From contig JACKHA010000006.1 in NCBI GenBank assembly GCA_020639215.1, positions 59,776 to 123,775 on the forward strand: a DNA stretch of 64,000 bases. Reading direction: 5' to 3'. Positions 1 to 9,166 of this stretch are shown piece after piece. Position 1 is the stretch's first letter; every line of letters starts with the position of its first letter. The stretch is from Phycisphaeraceae bacterium. Its GTDB lineage: Bacteria; Planctomycetota; Phycisphaerae; Phycisphaerales; UBA1924. The position numbers and the translations under genes are program-made. A model generated the notes under the pieces. It was not told where the DNA came from, did no database searches, and saw only the letters and a list, made by a program, of their open reading frames with translations.

Positions 1-386
1 CCGATCCACGGGTCGGGCGCGATGATGACCGTCGAGGCGTACGGCGTCTCGGTGAACACGAACACGTCCTGCTCGAAGATGCGGGTGCCCGGCGACCCGG
101 CGTTGTCGGTGTAGAAGCGGACCGTGAAGCCGTCGGTGTTGCCACGCCCCGCCTCGGTCGTGGCGTACCCGCCCCAGAACTGGACGCGGTTGATGTTCCA
201 GGACGCATCGCCCTGGAAGTTGTCGGCGACCTCGCTGAACCAGCCGAGGCCGCCGGGGTTCCGGGCGTCCTGCGACGACAGCCCTCCAAACCCGTTTGGG
301 ATGGGGTTCTGGCGGACCCGCTCGGTCTGGGCACCACACAGCGAGCACGCGCCCGCGACGACGGCGATGATGGCAAGCGACCTCAT
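1..386 (-). CDS. Exported protein, N-terminal part (runs off window)
   Basis: The reading frame opens at an ATG ending at 386, preceded by GAGGAG five bases upstream, and continues without a stop to the window edge (about 128 residues visible). The first 19 residues (MRSLAIIAVVAGACSLCGAQ) form a classical signal peptide with a likely cleavage after GAQ. The mature part (FGGLSSQDARNPGGLGWFSE, then VADNFQGDASWNINRVQFWG) resembles beta-sandwich exported proteins of planctomycetes whose function is unknown. It lies in the same orientation as the next exported gene and 84 bases downstream of it, so the two may be co-transcribed. No enzymatic motif is visible; function is not assigned. Confidence 0.7.
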   Translation of the reverse strand, partial: MRSLAIIAVVAGACSLCGAQTERVRQNPIPNGFGGLSSQDARNPGGLGWFSEVADNFQGDASWNINRVQFWGGYATTEAGRGNTDGFTVRFYTDNAGSPGTRIFEQDVFVFTETPYASTVIIAPDPWI

Positions 387-470
387 GCGATCTCCTCGGA
401 ACTCCCACAGGCAATCGAGACGAGACGAGGCCCCGCCCTCGGCGCACGCGCGAAGCGAGCGGGCCTGCGT

Positions 471-1943
471 TCAGCACCCCTGCGCAAACAGCGCGAGGTA
501 GTAGAAGAAGTCGTCGTTGTTGATGATCCCGTTTGGCACGCCGTAGCCAGGCGTGCCGGGGACCGCCGTCGTCGTCAGGTCCGCGACCGCGGCGTTGCCG
601 GCGGCGAACTGGGCGAGGTAGTAAAAGAAATCGTCGTTGTTCAGCACGCCGTTGGGCACGCCGTAGCCGGGCGAACCGGCGATGGCGGTGGTGGTCAGAT
701 CGGGCGCACACGAGGGCGTCATCTGGCAGGCCTCGTAGCGGGCCAGGCCGCCCGTGCTGGCGACTGTGCCGATGGCGGTGAAGTTCCCGCCGACATAGAG
801 CGAGTCGCCCACGACGCTCAGGCCGAAGACCGACGGGAAGCTGCCTGTGACCGAGTTGCCGGTGACCCCGCCGTCGACGGCGACCCACTGGCCGGCCTCG
901 AGGCGAGCGAAGTACCCGATGTTGGGTGTGGCCGTGCCTCCGATGTACAGGTCCGCCCCCGCTCCGTCGTTGAACCCGATGATCGAGGTGATCCGCCCGC
1001 CGGTCGGCTGCCCGACCGCGACCCACGACGAGCCGTTCCACCGGAAGACGTTCGCGGTCGGCTGGCCGGTCGCACCGTGCAGGTAACCGGCGACGTAGAG
1101 CTCTCCCTCGAACACGGTCAGCGCTTCCATGCCGAACGCGCTGCTGGTCGAGAAGAGCCCGCCGCCGACCGACTCCCACTGCTGGGTCGCCGGATCCCAG
1201 CGCGCGACGGACGAGGTGCCAGCCACGCCGCCCGCGCTGCTGAACCGCCCCGCGGCGTAAATCTTCGGGCCCGAGCCGTCGTCGTGGAGCTGCATCGCGG
1301 CGATGAACGGGCTGAAGGACCCCGTGACGCCGCCGCCGAGGTTTGTCCACGCCTGCCCGTCCCACGAGGCGGCGCCGTTGTAGGGCACCCCGCCGATCGT
1401 GGAGCCGCCGACGTTGCCGCCGCCGACATAGAGAAGCCCGTTGTGGACGGCCATGCCCCAGACCGAGCCGCGGTCGTTGCCCTGCCAACCGGTGCCCAGG
1501 TCCTCCCACGCGGCCCCGTTCCACATCGCCAGGCTCGCCGTCCCGGGAAGGCCGCCCGCCGAGGCGTAGAACCCGCCAACGACAAGCTTCGGCTGGCCGG
1601 CGACGGTGAAGGGCTCGAACGACGTCAGGAATCCGTTGGTGCTGCCGTTGGCCAGGCCGGGCGAACCGACCGCAGACCAGGTGCTGGTGTTCGGGTCCCA
1701 GCGCCCGAGCATCGAGGTGCCGGGGGCGCCGCCGATGGTCGAGTTGTAGAACGACCCGCCGACGTAGACCTTCTCGCCCGACCCGTCGTCGTAGCCCAGG
1801 ATCGGAGCGATATACCCCGTCGTGATCCCCGGCTGGCCCGGCTGGTTACTCCAGGTCGGTGTGCAAGGCTGTGCCACAGCCACGCCGGCCAGCAAGGCAA
1901 CGGCAAGGGCGGCGGGAGCGACGGGGCGGAACGTCATCGGCAT
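471..1943 (-). CDS. Secreted beta-propeller-like protein with two C-terminal NNDDFFYYL modules
   Basis: The 490-residue product starts at the ATG ending at 1943, with an AAAGAGAG box directly upstream. Residues 1-27 are a signal peptide ending AGVAVAQ. The body consists of about seven repeats of the form 'WDGxxWxxLGxG ... VGGxF', the blade pattern seen in kelch/delta-60-like propellers, so a secreted beta-propeller fold is inferred. The C-terminus holds two tandem modules of about 37 residues, each DLTTTA..GxPGYGVPNG(V/I)(L/I)NNDDFFYYLA.FA. Their D-x-N/PNG-x-NNDDF spacing recalls dockerin-like half EF-hands and suggests a surface-anchoring or calcium-binding tail. A longer upstream frame exists but is low-complexity Arg/Gly-rich and antisense-like, so it was not used. 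The ligand is unknown. Confidence 0.8.
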   Translation of the reverse strand: MPMTFRPVAPAALAVALLAGVAVAQPCTPTWSNQPGQPGITTGYIAPILGYDDGSGEKVYVGGSFYNSTIGGAPGTSMLGRWDPNTSTWSAVGSPGLANGSTNGFLTSFEPFTVAGQPKLVVGGFYASAGGLPGTASLAMWNGAAWEDLGTGWQGNDRGSVWGMAVHNGLLYVGGGNVGGSTIGGVPYNGAASWDGQAWTNLGGGVTGSFSPFIAAMQLHDDGSGPKIYAAGRFSSAGGVAGTSSVARWDPATQQWESVGGGLFSTSSAFGMEALTVFEGELYVAGYLHGATGQPTANVFRWNGSSWVAVGQPTGGRITSIIGFNDGAGADLYIGGTATPNIGYFARLEAGQWVAVDGGVTGNSVTGSFPSVFGLSVVGDSLYVGGNFTAIGTVASTGGLARYEACQMTPSCAPDLTTTAIAGSPGYGVPNGVLNNDDFFYYLAQFAAGNAAVADLTTTAVPGTPGYGVPNGIINNDDFFYYLALFAQGC

Positions 1944-2155
1944 CTCTCTTTCGCGTCGGGACTTCGTGCGCGGGCCGGTTCCAACCGGGCCGGGAGCAAC
2001 CCGCGCCAACCCGCGGGCCTTCCAGTCTACCGCCCCGGGCACCACGCTCCAATCGAATCCGCCCCGCCGACGGGGCATCCCCGCCCCCCCGAAGAACGCG
2101 GTACGCTCCCGATCCCGCGGGCCACACCCCCCCCCGCCGGTTCCGGAGAGACCCG

Positions 2156-5100
2156 ATGACGATGCGCAACGCCGCCACCCTAACACAGCCCTTGTCCACC
2201 GCCCGTCTCGCGGTCCTCGCGGGCCTCGCGCTGCCCATCGCGGCGCTGACCGCGTCGGCCGCGGCCCAGCCCCGCCCCCACGCCGGCATGCTCCGCTTCC
2301 CCGACGTGAGCGCGACCCACATCGTTTTCGTCTACGCCAACGACCTGTGGACCGTGCCGCGCGCGGGCGGCGTCGCGACGCCGCTCGCATCTCCGGACGG
2401 CGCGGAGCTCTTCCCACGCTTCAGCCCGGACGGGCAGACCATCGCGTTCCTCGGCTCGTACGACGCGGGACGCGACATCTACACCATCCCGATCGACGGC
2501 GGCCTGCCATTCCGCGTCACCCACCATCCCGCCGGCGAGAGCACCGTCGACTGGACGCCCGACGCCCAGCTCGTGTTCACGTCCAACGGCCTCACCGGCC
2601 AGGCCCGCGCCTCGGAGATCTTCACCGTCCCCGCGACCGGCGGCCTGCCCACGCGACTGCCGATACCAACCGGCTCCAACCCCTCCCTGAGCGCCGACGG
2701 CTGGATCGCCTACACCAACGTCAACCGCGACTTCCGCACCTGGAAGCGGTACCGCGGCGGGCTCGCCTCCGACATCTGGCTCTTCAACCCCCGGACCGGC
2801 GCGTCCCGCCAGGCCACCGACTTCGAAGGCACCGACACGATCCCGATGTGGCACAACGGGATGCTCTACTACCTCTCCGACGCCGGCCCCGAGCACCGCC
2901 TCAACATCTGGCGCTTCGACCCGCGCTCCGGGCAACGCACGCAGATCACGACCTTCGCCGACAACGACGTGAAGTTCCCCGCCATCGGGCCGGGCGAACG
3001 CAACGCCGGCGAGATCGTCTTCCAGCACGGCCCGGACCTCATGCTGCTCGACCTGGCCTCGGGGCGTTCCCGCACCGTCGAGGTCACAATCCCCGGCGCC
3101 CAGCCGCGCCTGCGCCCGCAGACCTTCGACGCCGCCGAGCGCATCGACGGATGGTCGATCTCGCCCAACGCCCGGCGCGTCGTGGTCGAGGCCCGCGGCG
3201 ACATCTGGACGCTCCCCGCCGAGGAGGGCTCGCCCCGCAACCTCACCCGTTCCGCCGGCAACGCCGATCGCAACCCGGCGTGGAGCCCCGATGGACGCTG
3301 GATCGCGTACGCGTCCGACGCCTCAGGCGAGTACCAGGTTGTCATCACGCAGTCCGACGGGCGCGGCGAGTCTCGCACCGTCGATGTCGGCGCCGGACAC
3401 TTCATCTTCGGCATCACGTGGTCGCCCGACTCGGAGCGACTGACGTTCACCGATCAGGCCGGCAATCTGTTCCTCCACGACGTGGAAACGGGCACGACGA
3501 GCACCATCATCCGGGAGCCGTGGGCGGGGGCCATCGTGCCCTCGTGGTCGCACGACTCGTCGTGGCTGGCGTTCACGATGCAGGAGAGCCAAGCGACCAG
3601 CGCGATCTACCTGCACGAGATCGCCACCGCCACGACCACGCGCGTGACCAGCGGCATGTTCGGCGCCTCCAGCCCCGCCTTCGACCGCAAGGGCAACTTC
3701 CTGTACTACGTCGCCGGCATGGACTTCAACAGCCCGACGTACGAGGACGTCGGCACGTCGTGGGTGTACACGCAAACGTCCCGGATCGCCATGGTCCCGC
3801 TGCGCGATGATGTCGAGAGCCCGTTCGCCGCGACCAGCGACGAGGAGACGTGGAACGACGAAGACGCCGACTCCGAAGAGGACGCCGAATCGAACGATGG
3901 CGTCGAGGCCCACGAGCATCCCGAAGGCCACGCCGACGCCCATGGCGACGGGCACGAGGCCGAAGCCGCGGGCGACGCGGATGGTGAAGACGAGACCGAC
4001 GACAACGATGACGACGACTCCCTCCGCATCGACCTCGACGGATTCGAGGCCCGCGCCATCCTCCTGCCCGTCGACCGCGGCATCATCGGCAACCTCGCCG
4101 TCACCAAGTCCGGGGCCCTGCTCTTCACCCGGCGCTCGCCCCGCGGCATCGAGGGCGAGCCCTCCATCCGCCTCTACAACGCCCTCGAAACCGACGACGA
4201 CAAGCGCAAGGAAGAGACCGTTGCCACCGGCGTCGGCGGGTTCGAGCTCGCCGCCGACGCCGAGCACCTGCTCGTGAACCGCTCCGGGCGGACCTACATC
4301 ATCGAGGCCCGCCCCAACCAGAAGTTCGAGAGCGCGGTCCCGACCGGCGGCATGAACGTGACCATCGACCCGCGCGAGGAGTGGGCCGGGGTCTACCGCG
4401 ACGCCTGGCGACGCCAGCGCGACTACTTCTACGACCCGACGATGCACGGCGTCGACTGGAACGCGGTGTACGAGCAGTACGCCGCCATGCTGCCCGACTG
4501 CGCCAGCCGCGACGATGTCGGATTCGTGATCTCGGAGATGATCTCGGAACTCAACGTCGGGCACGCCTACTACCGCTCCGGCCCCACCAGCGAGGGCGCC
4601 CCCGGCGCCAACGTCGCCATGCTCGGCTGCGACTTCGACCTGGGATCGCAGGACGTCGGCGGGCGCACGGTCTCGGCCTACCGCATCACCTCGATCCTCC
4701 GCGCCGGCGCGTGGGACATCGACGCCCGCAGCCCGCTCGACCAGCCCGGGCTCGATGTGGCCGAGGGCGACTTCCTGCTCGAGGTCAACGGCATGCCGGT
4801 GGATACGAGCAAGGACCCCTGGGCCGCGTTCGAGGGCCTCGCGGGCCAGACCATCACGCTCACCATTTCGTCCAGGCCCGTCGTCGACGACGACGCACGC
4901 CGCATCGTCGTCGACACCATGCGCTCCGACTCGGGCCTGCGCTACCGCGCCTGGGTCGAGCAGCGACGCCAGTACGTCGCCGAGCGCACCGACGGCCAGG
5001 TCGCCTACATCCACGTGCCGGACACGGGCGTCAACGGCCAGAACAACCTCGTCCGCCAGTACTTCGGCCAGATCCACATGCCCGCCATGATCGTCGACGA

Positions 5101-5623
5101 GCGTTGGAACGGCGGCGGCCAGATCCCCACGCGCTTCATCGAACTGCTCAACCGACCCGCCACCAACTACTGGGCCCGACGCGACGGGCACGACTGGCCC
5201 TGGCCGCCCGACGCCCACTTCGGCCCCAAGGCCATGCTCATCAACGGACCCTCAGGCTCCGGCGGCGACGCCTTCCCGTGGTACTTCCGCCAGGCCGGCC
5301 TCGGCCCGCTCGTCGGCACACGCACCTGGGGCGGCCTCGTCGGCATCACCGGCGTGCCCGGCCTCATCGACGGCGCCTCGGTCAGCGTGCCCACGTTCGC
5401 GTTCTACGAGAGCGACGGCACCTGGGGCATCGAGGGGCACGGCGTCGATCCGGACTACGTCGTCTCCGACGACCCCGCGTTGTGGCAGAACGGGCGCGAC
5501 CCGCAGCTCGACAAGGCCATCGAACTCATGCTCGAAGCCATCCGCACCCGCCCGTACGCGCCGCCGCAGCGCCCCGCCTATCCCAACCGCCGCGGCATGG
5601 GGATCCCGGAGTCGGATCGGTAG
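2156..5623 (+). CDS. Tricorn-like S41 protease, exported
   Basis: The 1155-residue protein starts at the ATG at 2156, eight bases after GGAGAG. A signal peptide covers roughly residues 1-38 (ends TASAAAQ). It has the tricorn architecture: WD/PD40-like propeller repeats (residues about 45-550, e.g. 'FSPDGQTIAF', 'WSPDGRWIAY'), an acidic linker, a C1 domain, a PDZ domain (about 840-905) and an S41 core. Catalytic candidates are His803 in ELNVGHAYY and Ser1035 in GPSGSGGDAF, the positions expected from Thermoplasma tricorn. Tricorn family enzymes degrade peptides; an export signal suggests that it acts in the periplasm. Residues about 561-624 are an unusual Asp/Glu/His-rich insert, discussed separately. 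It is transcribed divergently from the propeller gene across a 212-base gap. Confidence 0.9.
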   Translation: MTMRNAATLTQPLSTARLAVLAGLALPIAALTASAAAQPRPHAGMLRFPDVSATHIVFVYANDLWTVPRAGGVATPLASPDGAELFPRFSPDGQTIAFLGSYDAGRDIYTIPIDGGLPFRVTHHPAGESTVDWTPDAQLVFTSNGLTGQARASEIFTVPATGGLPTRLPIPTGSNPSLSADGWIAYTNVNRDFRTWKRYRGGLASDIWLFNPRTGASRQATDFEGTDTIPMWHNGMLYYLSDAGPEHRLNIWRFDPRSGQRTQITTFADNDVKFPAIGPGERNAGEIVFQHGPDLMLLDLASGRSRTVEVTIPGAQPRLRPQTFDAAERIDGWSISPNARRVVVEARGDIWTLPAEEGSPRNLTRSAGNADRNPAWSPDGRWIAYASDASGEYQVVITQSDGRGESRTVDVGAGHFIFGITWSPDSERLTFTDQAGNLFLHDVETGTTSTIIREPWAGAIVPSWSHDSSWLAFTMQESQATSAIYLHEIATATTTRVTSGMFGASSPAFDRKGNFLYYVAGMDFNSPTYEDVGTSWVYTQTSRIAMVPLRDDVESPFAATSDEETWNDEDADSEEDAESNDGVEAHEHPEGHADAHGDGHEAEAAGDADGEDETDDNDDDDSLRIDLDGFEARAILLPVDRGIIGNLAVTKSGALLFTRRSPRGIEGEPSIRLYNALETDDDKRKEETVATGVGGFELAADAEHLLVNRSGRTYIIEARPNQKFESAVPTGGMNVTIDPREEWAGVYRDAWRRQRDYFYDPTMHGVDWNAVYEQYAAMLPDCASRDDVGFVISEMISELNVGHAYYRSGPTSEGAPGANVAMLGCDFDLGSQDVGGRTVSAYRITSILRAGAWDIDARSPLDQPGLDVAEGDFLLEVNGMPVDTSKDPWAAFEGLAGQTITLTISSRPVVDDDARRIVVDTMRSDSGLRYRAWVEQRRQYVAERTDGQVAYIHVPDTGVNGQNNLVRQYFGQIHMPAMIVDERWNGGGQIPTRFIELLNRPATNYWARRDGHDWPWPPDAHFGPKAMLINGPSGSGGDAFPWYFRQAGLGPLVGTRTWGGLVGITGVPGLIDGASVSVPTFAFYESDGTWGIEGHGVDPDYVVSDDPALWQNGRDPQLDKAIELMLEAIRTRPYAPPQRPAYPNRRGMGIPESDR

Positions 5624-5639
5624 TCGAGAACGGTCAGAG

Positions 5640-6110
5640 CGGAAGTGTTCCGTCCTGGCCCGGAGGGCCGGCGATGGTTGCCAGGGGCTTCAGCCCCTGG
5701 ACCAGCCCGCCCGTCCTCTCGGCCCGGAGGGCCGGCGAACGCGAAGCGCAAGCGAGCGGGTGTGCCACGACCTTCGGGGCTCTGGCCGAAGGTCGTGCCG
5801 AAGACGGAAGCGCGCCCGAAGTGTGGCATGCCTGTGGCTTTGCACAGGCATGCCGAGCGTCCAACCCGCCTCCGTTCATCGAGCATGGCTGCTCCGAGCA
5901 GCAGCCATGCCACACATCGGACCCGCCCCGGCGAACGCGACGCGCAAGCGAGTGCGATCAACGCGCGAGCCCCACAGGCAAACCCCCGCCCGCACCGGAA
6001 TCCCATCAAACCCGCACACCAGCGCACGACGAGGGGGCGGGGCTTTCCAGCCCCGCTCGAACGCGGCCACACGCCCAAGCAGCCAGCGGCCACCGCCGTC
6101 GCCACCCGTT
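5640..6110. repeat. Mosaic of hairpin-forming dispersed repeats
   Basis: This 662-base gap (5624-6285) has no convincing gene but several perfect inverted repeats: CCAGGGGCT/AGCCCCTGG at 5681-5700; GGCATGCCTGTG at 5825-5836 with its complement at 5843-5854; a GCTGCT-type stem around 5884-5910; and a GGGGC-rich stem near 6032-6056. Two copies of a GCGAACGCGA(A/C)GCGCAAGCGAG element lie at 5735-5760 and 5931-5956 and recur at 38.7, 40.7 and 59.1 kb. From 6130 to 6175 there is a run of repeated TGTGCGC words. These look like miniature non-coding repeats rather than terminators, because none has a T tract. Confidence 0.7.
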
Positions 6111-9062
6111 CCCACAACCCAAGAGCACCCTTGTGCGCACACCCGTGCGCGCGCACCTTTGTGCGCGCCCGTTACAAACCAGTTCCACTCCGAGAATCCC
6201 AGCCCCAAACCCACTCCCCCAAAAATCGTAACGCACCGGCGCGCGCCCAAACCCGCCCGCCGCCCCATGGGTAGGAGCACGCCCCATGCCCACCCCCGCC
6301 CCCTCGACCCTCCCCCAACCCCTCCTCGACCCCACCTCCGAACCCTTCGAAAAACTCCTCGAAGACCTCCTCGACCCCGCCTGCAGCCTCCGCATCGTCG
6401 CCGCGGCCAACAACATCTCCCTCACCCAGGTCTCGCGCCCACGATCCAGGCCCATGCGCACGAGCTGCCCCACGCCGCCCTGGTCCAGCGTCTGGAACGG
6501 GTCGGACTCGAGCACGTCGTGGTCGATGTAGTGCGGCAGAAACGTGCCCGCGTCGTCGCGCGAGTACCCGAACGTGAGCTGCGTCAGGTCGTTGGTGCCG
6601 AAGGAGAAGAAGTCGGCGACGTCGGCGATCTCGTCGGCCGTCACCGCGGCCCGCGGGATCTCGATCATCGTGCCGATCTTGACGTCGAGCTTCCTCGTGA
6701 ACTCCTCCTCGCCCTTCACCTGGTCGATCACAGCCTGGGTCGCCTCGCGCAGCAGCGCCAGTTCCTTCCGCGTGCCCACGAGCGGGTGCATGATCTCGAC
6801 GATCGGGCGGCGCCCCTCGCGCTGGCACTCGATCGCCGCCTCGACGATCGCCCGCACCTGCATTTCCAGGATCTCGGGGTACGTCAGCGACAGGCGGCAG
6901 CCCCGGTGCCCCAGCATCGGGTTGGCCTCGTGCAGCATCGACACGCGCTTGCGCACCTTCGACACCGGCACCCGCAGCACGTCCGCCACTTCCTTCTGGT
7001 TCTCGTCGTCGTGCGGCAGGAACTCGTGCAGCGGGGGATCCAGCAGGCGGATCGTCACAGGCAGCCCGTCCATCGCGCGGAACAGGCCGATGAAGTCCTC
7101 GCGCTGGTAGGGCAGCAGCTTCGCCAGGGCCGCCTCGCGCTCCGCCTTCGTCTCGGCCAGGATCATCTCACGCATCGACGTGATGCGGTCCCCCTCGAAG
7201 AACATGTGCTCGGTCCGCGTCAGGCCGATGCCCTCGGCACCGAAGTCACGCGCCCGCTGCGCGTCCGCCGGCGTGTCCGCGTTCGTCCGCACACCGAGCT
7301 TCCGGTACTTGTCCGCCCACTTCATCACCTTCGCAAAGTCGCCGGACAGCTCGGGCTCGCGCGTCGCGACCGCGCCCTCCATCACCTCGCCCGTCGAACC
7401 GTCGATCGAGATCGTGTCCTCACGCCCGAACGTGCGCCCGCCGACCTGGAACTGACCCGCCTTCTCGTCGATGTGGATCTGCCCCGCGCCCGCGACGCAG
7501 CACTTGCCCCACCCGCGGGCGACCACCGCCGCGTGGCTGGTCATCCCGCCCGTGCTCGTCAGGATCCCCGCCGCCGAGTGCATCCCGTCCACGTCCTCGG
7601 GGCTCGTCTCCTTGCGCACCAGGATGACGTGCTCGCCCTTGCCCGCGCGCTCGACAGCCTCCTCCGCCGTGAACGCCGGCTTGCCCACCGCCGCGCCCGG
7701 CGACGCCGGCAGACCCGTCGTCAGCACCTTCGCGATCTTCTTCTGCGTCTGGCTGAAGCTCGGCAGCAGCAGCTGCGTCAGGTCCCCCGCGGGGATGCGC
7801 AGCACCGCCTCCTTCTCCGTGATCAGCTTCTCCTTCACCATGTCGCACGCGATCTTCACCGCCGCCTGACCCGTCCGCTTGCCCGTCCGCGTCTGCAGCA
7901 TGAACAGCTCGTTCTTCTCGATCGTGAACTCGATGTCCTGCATGTCGTGGTAGTGCTTCTCCAGGATCCCCTTGATCTTGAGCAGCTCCGCGTGGACCTT
8001 CTTGTTCCACTTGGGCATCTGGTCGACCGGCTGCGGCGTGCGGATGCCCGCCACCACATCTTCTCCCTGGGCGTTGACCAGGAACTCGCCGTAGAAGGTG
8101 TTGTCGCCGGTGGACGGGTTGCGGGTGAAGGCGACGCCCGTGCCCGAGTCGTCGCCCATGTTGCCGTAGACCATCGACTGGACGTTGACCGCCGTGCCGT
8201 TCAGGCCCGTGATGCCCTCGATGCGTCGGTACGAGATCGCCTTGTCGTGCATCCACGACTTGAACACGGCCTCGATCGCCAGCTCGAGCTGCTTGAACGG
8301 GTTCTGCGGGAAGTCCTCGCCGACCTTGTGGCGGTAGACCTCCTTGTAGACCTGGCACAGCTCGAACAGGCCCTCCTCCGACACCTCGGTGTCCAGCGTG
8401 ACCCGGTGCTTGCGCTTGAGCTCGTCGAACGCCTGCTCGAAGTGCTCGTGCGACACGCCCATGACCACGTCGCCGAACATGTTGATCAGACGCCGGTACG
8501 CGTCGTACGCGAACCGCCGGTTGCCCGTCGAACGCGCCAGGCCCTCCACCGCCGCGTCGGTCAGGCCCAGGTTCAGGATCGTGTCCATCATCCCCGGCAT
8601 CGACACGGCGGCCCCGGACCGCACCGACACCAGCAGCGGATTGTCCACGTCCCCGAACGTCTTGCCGAGTTCCTTCTCGAGCAGCGCGACGTTCTTGTGC
8701 ACCTCGTTCATGAAGTTCACGGGCAGACGCTGCTTGAGTTCGTAGTACTTCGCGCACGCGTTGGTCGTGATCGTGAACCCGGGCGGGACCGGCAGGCCGA
8801 TCGAGGTCATGTCCGCCAGGTTCGCGCCCTTGCCCCCGAGCAGCGCCTTCCACGACGCCTTGCCCTCGCACTTCTTGCGACCGAAGTAGAACACCAACTG
8901 GTCGGTCTCGGGCGGCCCGCCCGCGCCACGAGACGGCGCGGGCTTCTTCGCCCCCGCCTTCTTGGCCGCCTTTTTCTTGGGCCGCTCCGCCACCGCCGAG
9001 GTGTGCTTCTTGGCCGACCGGGTCGCCGTGGGACGCTTCGTGCCGCTGCTGCTCTTGGCCAT
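6006..9062 (-). CDS. ppdK: Pyruvate, phosphate dikinase, C-terminally truncated
   Basis: The product normally interconverts pyruvate, ATP and phosphate with PEP, AMP and PPi. From the ATG ending at 9062 there is a Lys/Ala-rich leader of about 54 residues, then a typical dikinase: GGKGANLADM start, ATP-grasp domain, phospho-histidine segment (GGMTSHAAVVARGWGKCCVA), and the TIM-barrel PEP domain through SFGTNDLTQLTFGYSRDD and QLVRMGLDRGRET. Homology stops at about 6436. The remaining ~50 residues that should contain the catalytic Cys (GICGEHGGDP) and the terminal CSPFRVPIARLAAAQ segment are absent; the frame instead runs through unrelated sequence to a stop at 6006. As read, the protein should be inactive toward pyruvate/PEP. 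A longer start at 9128 is possible. Confidence 0.9.
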   Translation of the reverse strand: MAKSSSGTKRPTATRSAKKHTSAVAERPKKKAAKKAGAKKPAPSRGAGGPPETDQLVFYFGRKKCEGKASWKALLGGKGANLADMTSIGLPVPPGFTITTNACAKYYELKQRLPVNFMNEVHKNVALLEKELGKTFGDVDNPLLVSVRSGAAVSMPGMMDTILNLGLTDAAVEGLARSTGNRRFAYDAYRRLINMFGDVVMGVSHEHFEQAFDELKRKHRVTLDTEVSEEGLFELCQVYKEVYRHKVGEDFPQNPFKQLELAIEAVFKSWMHDKAISYRRIEGITGLNGTAVNVQSMVYGNMGDDSGTGVAFTRNPSTGDNTFYGEFLVNAQGEDVVAGIRTPQPVDQMPKWNKKVHAELLKIKGILEKHYHDMQDIEFTIEKNELFMLQTRTGKRTGQAAVKIACDMVKEKLITEKEAVLRIPAGDLTQLLLPSFSQTQKKIAKVLTTGLPASPGAAVGKPAFTAEEAVERAGKGEHVILVRKETSPEDVDGMHSAAGILTSTGGMTSHAAVVARGWGKCCVAGAGQIHIDEKAGQFQVGGRTFGREDTISIDGSTGEVMEGAVATREPELSGDFAKVMKWADKYRKLGVRTNADTPADAQRARDFGAEGIGLTRTEHMFFEGDRITSMREMILAETKAEREAALAKLLPYQREDFIGLFRAMDGLPVTIRLLDPPLHEFLPHDDENQKEVADVLRVPVSKVRKRVSMLHEANPMLGHRGCRLSLTYPEILEMQVRAIVEAAIECQREGRRPIVEIMHPLVGTRKELALLREATQAVIDQVKGEEEFTRKLDVKIGTMIEIPRAAVTADEIADVADFFSFGTNDLTQLTFGYSRDDAGTFLPHYIDHDVLESDPFQTLDQGGVGQLVRMGLDRGRETWVREMLLAAATMRRLQAGSRRSSRSFSKGSEVGSRRGWGRVEGAGVGMGRAPTHGAAGGFGRAPVRYDFWGSGFGAGILGVELVCNGRAQRCARTGVRTRVLLGCGNGWRRRWPLAAWACGRVRAGLESPAPSSCAGVRV
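6286..6436 (+). pseudogene. 3'-truncated small helix-rich (HTH-like) gene
   Basis: An ATG at 6286, eight bases after an AGGAG box (6273-6277), opens a frame reading MPTPAPSTLPQPLLDPTSEP and then FEKLLEDLLDPACSLRIVAA and ANNISLTQV. The helical DLLDPACSLRIVAAANNISL part resembles the start of a helix-turn-helix domain of small planctomycete regulators (family not recognised with certainty). At about 6425-6436 the sequence becomes the antisense of pyruvate phosphate dikinase, and the frame only runs on to a chance stop at 6531. I interpret this as the 5' part of a gene whose 3' end was lost in the same event that removed the 3' end of the dikinase gene. Confidence 0.5.
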
Positions 9063-9166
9063 CGCGTGGTTGTCCGTTTCCGAGGTGTGCCCGGGCTTCT
9101 CCACACCGACCCTGAGCGGGTCGGACATCGCCCGGAACCGAGGCCCGTGTTCGTTCGGCGCTTGGG

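Noticed and set aside
1859..2155. Longer start for the tricorn-like protease
   Set aside because: Would add 99 Arg/Pro-rich residues in front of a good signal peptide; the ATG at 2156 has a ribosome-binding site.
5640..6110. CRISPR array
   Set aside because: Repeats are palindromic and of several types, with no regular spacer length and no cas genes.
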